Of a DNA stretch of 51,797 nt, positions 45,197 to 51,797 are shown piece by piece. Origin of the DNA: Silicimonas sp. (lineage in GTDB: Bacteria > Pseudomonadota > Alphaproteobacteria > Rhodobacterales > Rhodobacteraceae). The position numbers and the translations under genes were made by a program. A model generated the notes under the pieces. The model saw nothing but the letters and a program-made list of their open reading frames with translations. It ran no database searches and was not told the DNA's origin. The DNA lies in the NCBI GenBank assembly GCA_022826205.1, contig JAJDVJ010000185.1, positions 55,661 to 107,457 on the forward strand, in the 5' to 3' direction. Each line of letters begins with the position of its first letter. Position 1 is the stretch's first letter.

Positions 45197-46420
45197 TCAG
45201 GCTGCGATGCGGACCATCAGTTGTCGATAGCTGTGGATCACGCTGATCTTCCCCGGAACGGGCTCTCCGATAAGTTCGAAGCGTTCAATGCGATCGGCCA
45301 GTGCATTGAACAGGCAGTTCATTTCAAGACGGGCGAGGTGCATGCCAAGGCATGCATGCGTACCGTGTCCAAATCCGACGTGGCCACGCGTATTCCGTTC
45401 GATGTCAAAGACGTCCGGATCCTCGAACTTTGACGGGTCGCGGTTGGCGGCACCAAACATCATCATGGTCCGGCTCCCTTTCGGCAACGTCGTTCCGCCA
45501 ACCTCGACGTCTTCTTCGACAAGTCGCGACAGAGTCTTGATCGGTGTATTGAGCCGAACGATTTCCTCGATGGCGTTACGCACAAGCGACCTTTCCTGTC
45601 GAAGCTTGTCCCATTGGTCCGGGTATCGGGCAAACAGCATCACGCCGTACCCGATGGCCGAAATTGTCGTGTCGAGGCTGGGCGCTATGTAATCCCGCAT
45701 CAGCGAAATCGCCTTCCTGTGCTCCATCCCGGCCTCGACCGCCATGCGAGTTGCACGATTGGCCCAACCGTCGGGTCTGAGACCGTTCAGCACCTCGGGA
45801 TCGTCCAGAAACTTGCGCAACTCGCCCAGGTTCTTGACAGCTGCCTCCCTTCGGTCCCGCGGATCTCCCATCAGCTCAAACGTGGCCCCGGCCCATTTCA
45901 GCATGTGTTCCTTGCCATGGGCACCAAGTCCCACCAAATCACGCACGATTGCCAACGGCAGATGCGTCGCGAGATCACTGACGGCGTCAAACTCGCGCTG
46001 CACAACCACCCGGTCGGCAATGAGTTGTGCCGCTTCCTCGATCCGGGCACGCACTTCTTCCAGCGCCTTCGGCGTGAGTGGTCCGAACGTGATGGCCCGT
46101 GTCGCGTCGTGCTCCGGTGGGTCAGAATTGAGAGTGCTGCCGATGAGGAATGCGTTGACCGAGTCGTCGATCGAAACTCCCATGCCGGAGCGAAAGACCT
46201 TGTGATTGCGCAACGACGTCGTCAACGCATCATAGCCACAAATCGCATGCAATCGGTTCTTGGGCAGCCAAACGACCGGGCCCGTGGCCAACATCTGGTG
46301 GTAGGCCGAAACCGGATCCATTACACATTCATCGCTGAAGAAATCGATGTCACAGGCTGGAACCGCTGTGCCTGACTGCTTGATTGTAGACGCTGGCAAA
46401 GTGGGTCTCCGATCTTGCAC
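45197..46420 (-). CDS. Cytochrome P450
   Basis: A 407-residue P450. The haem loop GFGHGTHACLGMHLAR gives the Cys ligand, ExxR is present as EEIVR with NTPIKTLSR nearby, and PERF-like FDIERN precedes the haem loop. The I-helix motif is unusual: DYIAPSLDTT where AGxDTT or AGxET is normal, so oxygen activation may differ. The GTG at 46420 is chosen from length and the sequence pattern; the frame is open far upstream, but that part overlaps the divergent arylsulfotransferase-like gene. No ferredoxin or reductase lies next to it. It is divergent from that gene with about 140 bases between. Confidence 0.87.
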   Translation of the reverse strand: MQDRRPTLPASTIKQSGTAVPACDIDFFSDECVMDPVSAYHQMLATGPVVWLPKNRLHAICGYDALTTSLRNHKVFRSGMGVSIDDSVNAFLIGSTLNSDPPEHDATRAITFGPLTPKALEEVRARIEEAAQLIADRVVVQREFDAVSDLATHLPLAIVRDLVGLGAHGKEHMLKWAGATFELMGDPRDRREAAVKNLGELRKFLDDPEVLNGLRPDGWANRATRMAVEAGMEHRKAISLMRDYIAPSLDTTISAIGYGVMLFARYPDQWDKLRQERSLVRNAIEEIVRLNTPIKTLSRLVEEDVEVGGTTLPKGSRTMMMFGAANRDPSKFEDPDVFDIERNTRGHVGFGHGTHACLGMHLARLEMNCLFNALADRIERFELIGEPVPGKISVIHSYRQLMVRIAA

Positions 46421-46485
46421 ATTCCGGGGGCAATTGGTCTGAACGCTACGGCCTTGTGCGTCTCCTGACAACACGAGGACAAGTA

Positions 46486-46515
46486 TTGACGGGTCGATAA
46501 TGGCGACACTATTCC
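46486..46515 (+). promoter_or_regulatory. Candidate promoter of the arylsulfotransferase-like gene
   Basis: TTGACG (46486-46491) and TATTCC (46510-46515) with 18-base spacing lie 44 bases ahead of the ATG at 46559, in the gap between divergent genes. The -10 is imperfect. Confidence 0.4.
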
Positions 46516-46558
46516 CTTTGGCAATTTGGAGTTTTTGGGCGCGAAAAGGACTTGTTCG

Positions 46559-47611
46559 ATGCTGACCCCAACCACTGGCGTGACCCACCATGACCGAACT
46601 CGTTCGACCCCCGGCCACGTGCTCCTTGCCCCGTCCGGCGGCAATCAAGTCTACCTGATCGACTATGATGGAGTGGTAGGACACCGGTGGACAGTCGGCA
46701 GCGGACTGACCTTCTGGTGCACTCTTCTTCCGAACGGAAACCTCTTCGTCAACGAGCGGTCCGAAGAGCGAGCGGGCGTCACCCTGACCGGCAGCGGCCT
46801 GATGCGTGAATACGACTGGGAGGGCAACCTGGTATGGGAGCATTGTGACCCGTACCAGCATCACGACGCGCGGCGGCTGCCGCAAGGCGGAGCCGTCTAT
46901 CTGGCATTCACCGACATCGATCCTGAGGTTCAGGCATCGATCCAGGGTGGCGTTCCCGGCTCGCAAACCGACGCGGGCATCTGTGGCGAAGACATCCGTG
47001 AAGTCGATGAGGCCGGTGTCGTCGTCTGGGAGCGGCACCTAACGGAGTTCGGTGGCGATCGATTCCCGCTGCACCGCAATGCCAACCGCTGGTCCACGGG
47101 ACATACGAACACGATCGTTCCGCTGGCGGACGGAAAATATCTGATCAGCTGCAAGGTCCTGAACCTCGTCTTCATCCTTGATCGGCAGTCCGACGAGATC
47201 GTCTGGCACTTTCAAGACGACGAGATGGGAGGGCAGCACGACGCGCAGATGCTCGACAACGGCAATGTCCTGGTGTTTGCCAACGGCGCCTATGCTTCCG
47301 ACCTGCACCATTCCCAGGTTTGGGAAATCGATCCAGCAACCAACGACATTGTCTGGCGCTACAAGGCCAAGGACAATCCACAGAGCTTCTTTTCGCCGCA
47401 TGTGGGCGGATGCCAGCGCCTTGCCAGCGGCAACACCTTGATTTGCGAGGGCGCTAAGGGGTGTGTCTTCGAGGTGACGCCCGAGGGTGATATTGCCTGG
47501 GAATACGTCTGCCCGCACTTCAATGAGGTGGACGGCATTGGCAATGTCAACTGGCTTTTCCGTGCCCGGCATTACGCGAAAGGGTCACCGGAACTTCGCG
47601 GACGGATCTAG
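46559..47611 (+). CDS. Arylsulfotransferase-like beta-propeller protein
   Basis: A 350-residue protein with repeating beta-propeller blades (HHDARRLPQGG, TGHTNTIVPLADGKYL, QHDAQMLDNGNVLVFANG, SPHVGGCQRLASGNTLICEG) of the Arylsulfotrans_2 / PQQ-like type. Conserved His and Arg residues in HHDARR and TGHTN match the catalytic side of bacterial ASST. No signal peptide is present, whereas classical ASST is periplasmic, so location is uncertain. The ATG at 46559 has AAAAGGA upstream. In arylsulfotransferases sulfate is moved between phenols. Its activity is not certain, but the nearby P450 suggests aromatic or terpenoid modification. Confidence 0.75.
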   Translation: MLTPTTGVTHHDRTRSTPGHVLLAPSGGNQVYLIDYDGVVGHRWTVGSGLTFWCTLLPNGNLFVNERSEERAGVTLTGSGLMREYDWEGNLVWEHCDPYQHHDARRLPQGGAVYLAFTDIDPEVQASIQGGVPGSQTDAGICGEDIREVDEAGVVVWERHLTEFGGDRFPLHRNANRWSTGHTNTIVPLADGKYLISCKVLNLVFILDRQSDEIVWHFQDDEMGGQHDAQMLDNGNVLVFANGAYASDLHHSQVWEIDPATNDIVWRYKAKDNPQSFFSPHVGGCQRLASGNTLICEGAKGCVFEVTPEGDIAWEYVCPHFNEVDGIGNVNWLFRARHYAKGSPELRGRI

Positions 47612-47937
47612 CCTCTCAGATCCGGCCCGGCAGACCGATCTGGCGCTCTTTGCCGCAGGGCTACAGGGACAAGGCTCGGTCATTTCGGCTTCCGGCGGGG
47701 CACTTGGGTGTCCCGAGGCAATTCGTGCGGCATCTTCGTCCCGCTCTGGCGACCATTGATGACGCTTGCGACGAATGCCGGCTCCGTGCCCGAGGCCGAC
47801 TTCAGCCAAGGCACGGTTCACGGAGTGGACCGCAGTCCATCACGACCCAAGTGACGCCTGTGACCGAAATCGGGCGGCGAACAAGCGCTCGTCAAACCAG
47901 CGACGGAATCCCGCTGCCAGCGCGTTTCACTACAGAA
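47612..47937. other. Intergenic region before the MsrQ-like gene
   Basis: About 325 bases with an open frame that continues into the MsrQ-like gene, but without conserved sequence. No other gene is seen. Confidence 0.4.
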
Positions 47938-48573
47938 ATGACACAACGCGTTCTGGATTGCCTCATGTTCAAAGTGATACTCGACTCCCGTTACTTCATC
48001 TGGGCGTTGCTGGCACTGCCCTCAATCCCCATGGTCCTTGCGCTCCTTTCCGGCCAACCCGGGGCCGAGGGTGAGCCGGTTACCGAGATGCTCCTGCATC
48101 CGACCGGAGAATTCTCTGCCCGGTTCCTGATCATCGCCATGATCCTCACGCCAATGCAGATGCTGTTTCCAGGCTCGGGCTTTTGGCGATGGATGATGAA
48201 ACGGCGGCGCTACTTCGGGGTTGCTGCATTTTCCTATGCAACGTTTCACACGGCGCTTTACATCGTCGACATGGGCAGCCTGCAGGCGATCTTGGGTGAG
48301 GCACTTGCCCTTGGCATCTGGACCGGCTGGCTGGCCTTCTTTGCCTTCGTGCCGCTGGCCGTCACGTCAAACAACTGGTCGGTCCGCAGAATGGGGCCAG
48401 CCTGGAAGGTCTTGCAGCGCTTGGTCTATGTCGCCGCCGTTGGCACGCTCTTGCACTGGATATTCGTGCACAACGACCTCGGACCGGCACTGGTGCACTT
48501 TGTACCGCTGGCCGGGCTGGAAACATATCGCATCCTGAAGAATCTCAACCGCGGCCGCGTGTCGGCCGCCTGA
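47938..48573 (+). CDS. MsrQ-like haem-binding membrane protein (ferric reductase-like domain)
   Basis: A 211-residue inner membrane protein with about six spans, of the YedZ/MsrQ family. The histidines that bind b-type haem lie in FHTALYIVDMG and LLHWIFVHNDLG, with an earlier basic stretch (MMKRRRYFGV). In the typical pair MsrQ feeds electrons to the methionine sulfoxide reductase MsrP, but no msrP gene is present here; a different electron acceptor is possible. The start may instead be the ATG at 47965. It is followed 14 bases later by the PepSY gene, so they form an operon. Confidence 0.8.
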   Translation: MTQRVLDCLMFKVILDSRYFIWALLALPSIPMVLALLSGQPGAEGEPVTEMLLHPTGEFSARFLIIAMILTPMQMLFPGSGFWRWMMKRRRYFGVAAFSYATFHTALYIVDMGSLQAILGEALALGIWTGWLAFFAFVPLAVTSNNWSVRRMGPAWKVLQRLVYVAAVGTLLHWIFVHNDLGPALVHFVPLAGLETYRILKNLNRGRVSAA

Positions 48574-48587
48574 CGAAAGGGAAGGAA

Positions 48588-48881
48588 ATGAAGACGTGTA
48601 TGCTGTCCGTCGCGCTACTGGCACCGGCCATGGCCCATGCGACGGGAATGCATCAATGCGAGCATGTCGAGCAAGAAGGCTGGCTGACCGAAGCACAGCT
48701 CACCGAAAGGCTTTCTTCCGAGGGCTGGAAAGTGAACCGCATGAAACAGGACGGCGGCTGTTGGGAAGTCTACGGCAACATGCCGGACGGCAAGCGGGTC
48801 GAGGCCTATTTCCATCCAGCGACCGGAGAGGTGCAGCTCATCAACCAGCGCGGGACGATCCTTTTCCGAAAGGGAGAGTGA
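48588..48881 (+). CDS. Small periplasmic PepSY-domain protein
   Basis: A 97-residue protein. The signal peptide MKTCMLSVALLAPAMAHA is followed by one PepSY-like unit: WLTEAQLTERLSSEGWKVNRMKQDGGCWEVYGNMPDGKRVEAYFHPATGEV, whose helix-strand pattern and DGKR-EAYFDPxTGE ending are typical. GGAAGGAA lies right before the ATG. Such proteins accompany ferric reductase-like membrane proteins and may regulate or bind a partner in the periplasm. Confidence 0.85.
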   Translation: MKTCMLSVALLAPAMAHATGMHQCEHVEQEGWLTEAQLTERLSSEGWKVNRMKQDGGCWEVYGNMPDGKRVEAYFHPATGEVQLINQRGTILFRKGE

Positions 48882-49152
48882 TCTCCTGCTCTCACGGAGC
48901 ACTCCGAAAGTCTGGGAGGACTCCGGGCGCTCAGTAGGTCGAACGCTTCTCTCAAACGAGTTGAGCGACGGCCTTTGCAAGAATTTGCCACGGACACGCG
49001 GACCATCAATTCCAGCGATTTGGGCAAACCGTCCAGGCGTGGATCGGCGACAAGACGCCGATCCAACCACAATTGGAACCTAGAAATGCCTTGCGTCAAC
49101 TCGGATCCAGTGTTGGTCGGCATTTCCTCGGATCGCCAGGGGCAGATGCGAC

Positions 49153-49425
49153 ATGACCGTCACGACCACCGTGAGTTTCACAGAACGACATCACGAGTTT
49201 GCAAAACGGAAAGTACAGGAAGGCTCTTGCGCATCTGTAAGCTGCCTGGTTGCGCAAGGCATCGAGAGGCTCATGCAGGATGAAGGCAAGCGTGAAGCCG
49301 TTCTGGCCGGGATGGCTGACGCAATCAGGACGAGGATGCAGACGCATCGTTCCGACTTCATCGAAATGGATGAGAGCGACACAATGCTCGATGACGTCCG
49401 CAGTCGGCTGTTGAGAAGGGAATAA
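49153..49425 (+). CDS. ParD-like antitoxin (CopG/ribbon-helix-helix type)
   Basis: A 90-residue protein. The N-terminal strand TVTTTVSFTERHHEFAKRKV followed by helix CASVSCLVAQGIERL is the ribbon-helix-helix pattern of ParD antitoxins, and the charged C-terminal tail would wrap the toxin. The ATG at 49153 is in sensible context. It precedes a ParE-like gene by a few bases, so the pair should be a type II toxin-antitoxin operon; ParD would also repress it. Confidence 0.78.
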   Translation: MTVTTTVSFTERHHEFAKRKVQEGSCASVSCLVAQGIERLMQDEGKREAVLAGMADAIRTRMQTHRSDFIEMDESDTMLDDVRSRLLRRE

Positions 49426-49454
49426 GGAGACATAGAGTTCTCCGCCACCCAAGC

Positions 49455-49739
49455 GTGGCGAATGATCTCGCCGACATTGCCTGGTTGATGGCCGACTTTG
49501 CGGGAACAGGGATCGCGCTACGGACGGTTGACGAGGTCGAGACCGTGATTCAGAAGCGTAGCGAGGTGCCACACAAGGGTTCTCTCAGAAACGAAATTGC
49601 ACTCGGTCTTCGTGCCATCCCTTCAGCGGGCAAGGGCGTGGTCTGCCTCGTGGTGGACGATGAGCATCAAGTGGTCCGCATGGTGACCATCGGCTACGCG
49701 GGGTCCGATTGGACACGGGTTACGCAAAGCAGAAATTGA
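49455..49739 (+). CDS. ParE/RelE-like toxin, start codon in doubt
   Basis: A 94-residue frame with the ParE-type toxin core: DLADIAWLMADFAGTGIALRTVDEVETVIQ, PHKGSLRNEIALGLRAIPSAGKGVVCLVVDDEHQVVRMVTIGYAG. The family normally begins about ten residues earlier; the same frame upstream encodes HRVLRHPS, which fits that missing first strand, with GGAG at 49426-49429 as ribosome binding site. However, no ATG, GTG or TTG is found in frame between 49426 and 49455. Translation may start at the GTG at 49455 and give a shortened toxin, or the gene has lost its start. The antitoxin upstream is intact. Confidence 0.7.
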   Translation: MANDLADIAWLMADFAGTGIALRTVDEVETVIQKRSEVPHKGSLRNEIALGLRAIPSAGKGVVCLVVDDEHQVVRMVTIGYAGSDWTRVTQSRN

Positions 49740-49971
49740 CTGGATCAAGCATCAAAGCCACGCATGATCCCGCTCAGGCGCGAACCGTCGGACAAATGCT
49801 CGCGTGTTAGACAGCAGGCCGCGGAACCGGAATCCGGAGTTGATCGGCTGAAATTCCTCAGCGTTCGGACATAAGGGCACGATACTTCGTCCTGACGTCT
49901 CTTCGATCGCTGCAACATTGGGGCTGGTAACGCGGGGACAGACGTGATTTCGGGCCGCCAAATCTCTTTCA
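49740..49971. other. Intergenic region, nothing recognised
   Basis: About 230 bases between the toxin gene and the ribosomal-protein terminator. Open frames on the minus strand (49745-49993) have no ribosome binding site or family match. Confidence 0.35.
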
Positions 49972-50007
49972 CAACAAAACAAGGCGCCCGCAATTTCCTG
50001 CGAGCGC
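49972..50007 (-). terminator. Intrinsic terminator of the rplM-rpsI operon
   Basis: On the minus strand GCGCTCGC (50007-50000) pairs with GCGGGCGC (49991-49984) across an 8-base loop, with one G-U pair, and is followed by CTTGTTTTGTTGT, a T-rich tail. It lies 33 bases after the rpsI stop codon. Confidence 0.75.
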
Positions 50008-50039
50008 TCGAATTCGTTGAGACCTCGACTCGCTTTGTA

Positions 50040-50552
50040 TCAGCGCTTGGAGAACTGGAAGCTCTTGCGCGCCTTCGCCTTGCCGTATTTCTTGCGCTCC
50101 ACCACGCGGCTGTCGCGGGTCAGGAAGCCAGCGGCCTTAAGTGCCGCTCGATACCTGGGATCATAAAGCTGAAGCGCCTTTGAGATCCCGTGCTTCACGG
50201 CCCCCGCCTGCCCGGAAAGACCGCCGCCCTTGACTGTCGCCATGACGTCGAATTCGCCGTCAACGCCAGCCACCTTGAATGGCTGCCGCAGGATCATCTG
50301 CTGAACGGGACGCGCAAAATACTCGTCCATGTCCTTGCCATTGACGACCACCCTGCCCGAGCCCGGCTTGATCCAGACACGGGCCACGGCCTCCTTGCGC
50401 TTTCCAGTCGCGTACGACCGGCCGAACTCATCGCGCACGGGCACACGGGCCGGTTCCGGCTCGGCCACCCCGACCTGCAAGTTCGCAAGAACGCCTTCGG
50501 CCACTCCTGCGGTTTCCGTCGGCTCGTTTGCCACTGCGACGTCTTCGACCAT
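50040..50552 (-). CDS. rpsI: 30S ribosomal protein S9
   Basis: A 170-residue protein. The conserved core [64 protein letters not shown] and the end [16 protein letters not shown] identify S9; the last residues reach into the P-site of the 30S subunit. An acidic, non-core extension of about 45 residues at the N-terminus is typical of Rhodobacterales. The ATG at 50552 lies 4 bases after the rplM stop, so the two are co-transcribed. Downstream is a good terminator. Confidence 0.98.
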   Translation of the reverse strand: MVEDVAVANEPTETAGVAEGVLANLQVGVAEPEPARVPVRDEFGRSYATGKRKEAVARVWIKPGSGRVVVNGKDMDEYFARPVQQMILRQPFKVAGVDGEFDVMATVKGGGLSGQAGAVKHGISKALQLYDPRYRAALKAAGFLTRDSRVVERKKYGKAKARKSFQFSKR

Positions 50553-50556
50553 CGAT

Positions 50557-51015
50557 TCAGCTCCGGGTGTTCTTCTTGTTAAGGGACTTGACGTCGAGCA
50601 CTTCCGGCTGCTGCGCGTCATGCGGGTGCTCGGTTCCGGCATAGACGCGAAGGTTTGTCATCTGCTTTCGTGACAGGCGGTTCCTGGGAAGCATGCGCTT
50701 GACGGCCTGCATCACGGCGCGCTCGGGATGCGCACCATCGAGAATCTCGCCAGTCGTCCGCGACTTGATTCCGCCAGGATAGCCTGTGTGCCAGTAATTT
50801 GGCTTCTCGCGCTTGTTGCCAGTCAGCTGAACCTTTTCCGCATTGACGACGATGACGTTGTCGCCCATGTCCATGTGCGGCGTGTACGTCACCTTGTGCT
50901 TGCCGCGCAGGCGCGTGGCAATGATAGAGGCGAGGCGCCCCAATACGACCCCTTCGGCGTCGATCAGAATCCACTTCTTATCAATCTCCGCCGGAGTTGC
51001 GGTGAACGTGCCCAT
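50557..51015 (-). CDS. rplM: 50S ribosomal protein L13
   Basis: A 152-residue protein with the complete L13 pattern: [42 protein letters not shown]-like central segment, [12 protein letters not shown] and [24 protein letters not shown]. It is an early-assembly component of the 50S subunit. GGGAAG lies upstream of the ATG at 51015. As in most bacteria it leads the rplM-rpsI operon, a core-genome anchor at the right end of this accessory window. Confidence 0.98.
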   Translation of the reverse strand: MGTFTATPAEIDKKWILIDAEGVVLGRLASIIATRLRGKHKVTYTPHMDMGDNVIVVNAEKVQLTGNKREKPNYWHTGYPGGIKSRTTGEILDGAHPERAVMQAVKRMLPRNRLSRKQMTNLRVYAGTEHPHDAQQPEVLDVKSLNKKNTRS

Positions 51016-51254
51016 GTGTCTTCCCGGTACGAGGAGTTCGTGAATGCGCGGGTTCTACGCATATTTTTGCGGCAGTCAAGGGCGGCAAAGATGTTTTTTT
51101 CCTTTGATTCCTGCGTGTCAAATGATGACCGGAAAGGGTCGGCCCACACGCTTGACGGGAGCCTTTGCCGATCCGGCCGAGGAGCGCTTCCCAGCCCTCT
51201 CCGAGCAGGCGTCGGCACTTCCGACAGTGTGTGGCACAACCCGCTTCCGACCTG

Positions 51255-51692
51255 TCAGCCGCGTTCGGCCCGTTCTTCAAGTTCAAGCCATTCGGCCTCT
51301 GCAGCGACCAGTTGCGCCTGCCTGTCGGCCAATGCGTCGGCTGCCTTGCGGAATTTCACCGGATCGCGGGCATAGAGTTCCGGATCTGACATGAGCTCGC
51401 TCAACTTTGCAATCTCGGCCTCAAGCCGAGCGATGATGCCGGGAAGTTCGTCCAGGCGGTGAGTTTCGGTGAAACTCAACCCCTGCGCATACGCCTGCTT
51501 TGGCTCTCGCTTCTTGTGGGAAATTCGCTCCTTCGCCAAAGGCCCACGGGTGGATGCCTGCGTCGCCGCTCGGTCCGGGCGCGCAAAGTCCAGCCAGCCA
51601 CCCGCGTGAACCGTGATCCGACCCGCTCCCTCGAAGGCCAAGGTCCTGGTCGCCATCCTTTTGCACAACCTGTTGAAAGATTCGCGAACCAT
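51255..51692 (-). pseudogene. 3' remnant of an ABC-F ATPase gene (Uup-like)
   Basis: The minus-strand frame encodes the end of an ABC-F protein: NRLCKRMATRTLAFEGAGRITVHAGGWLDF is the segment after the second ATPase's H-loop, followed by a linker and the C-terminal coiled coil LSFTETHRLDELPGIIARLEAEIAKLSELMSDPELYARDPVKFRKAAD of Uup. The two ATPase domains are missing: in the same frame stops occur at 51711-51713 and 51723-51725, and the sequence to the window edge does not match the family. The gene therefore seems truncated, with only about 145 residues left. Uup resolves DNA branches and acts on ribosomes but is dispensable. Confidence 0.7.
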
Positions 51693-51797
51693 GCCACTTA
51701 TCGTATTGACTCAGAACACTTTTCACATTTCTGGCGTCACGTTCCGCCCGAGCGCCTTCCGCTCCGTAATCGAATAGTCACCGAATCGGATCGCACC

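Noticed and set aside
1-51797. CRISPR arrays, rRNA, intact insertion sequences
   Set aside because: No regularly spaced repeats, no rRNA-like blocks and no complete transposase with terminal repeats were seen on reading through both strands.

Overview
The window looks like a chromosome segment of an alphaproteobacterium, most likely in the order Rhodobacterales. The clues are the GC-rich coding style, the rplM-rpsI pair with an acidic N-terminal extension on S9, the short TerB-like gene next to a PhnD-like gene, and a TakP-type TRAP system. It is an accessory-rich region with many catabolic and transport genes, a few defence or toxin-type modules, and several stretches of decayed sequence. 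Product names come from motif recognition by eye; no database search was run.

Layout. 1-1564: a two-gene AAA ATPase / RloB-like pair cut by the window edge. 1756-3987: TerB-like protein, PhnD-like protein and a formylglycine-generating enzyme. 4273-5652: an operator array and a winged-helix Fic protein. 6312-7291: an AbiEii-type nucleotidyltransferase with a small partner. 7643-12814: a peptide-type binding protein diverging from a large fused reductive dehalogenase. 13010-15302: ndk and a TetA-like MFS exporter, followed to about 16960 by gene relics.

16975-28442 is the most striking block. A MarR regulator diverges from a cytoplasmic AmiC-like sensor. A collinear run follows: flotillin, Tat-exported binding protein, two LivH/LivM-type permeases, an ABC ATPase, an ABC ATPase fused in frame to an amidase, and an acyl-CoA synthetase. 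I infer a system that imports an amide, hydrolyses it at the membrane and activates the released acid with CoA. A 15-base motif shared by the MarR promoter and the flotillin promoter, and a perfect 15-bp inverted repeat, point to common control.

28846-38547 is a second block, all on the minus strand: XRE-cupin regulator, N-methylglutamate synthase-like subunits A, B and C, a Rieske oxygenase, a glyoxalase-like protein, a glutamine synthetase-like ligase, a MetX-like hydrolase and an Lrp regulator. It probably handles an amine or N-methylated compound through gamma-glutamyl intermediates. The mgsA and Rieske promoters share an 11-base motif.

38862-44844 is a TRAP transporter with oversized membrane subunits plus a 3-hydroxyisobutyrate dehydrogenase-like enzyme. 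45197-48881 holds a cytochrome P450 diverging from an arylsulfotransferase-like protein, then an MsrQ-like haem membrane protein and a PepSY protein. 49153-49739 is a ParDE-like pair whose toxin start looks damaged. 50040-51015 is rpsI-rplM with a clear terminator. 51255-51692 is the 3' remnant of an ABC-F gene.
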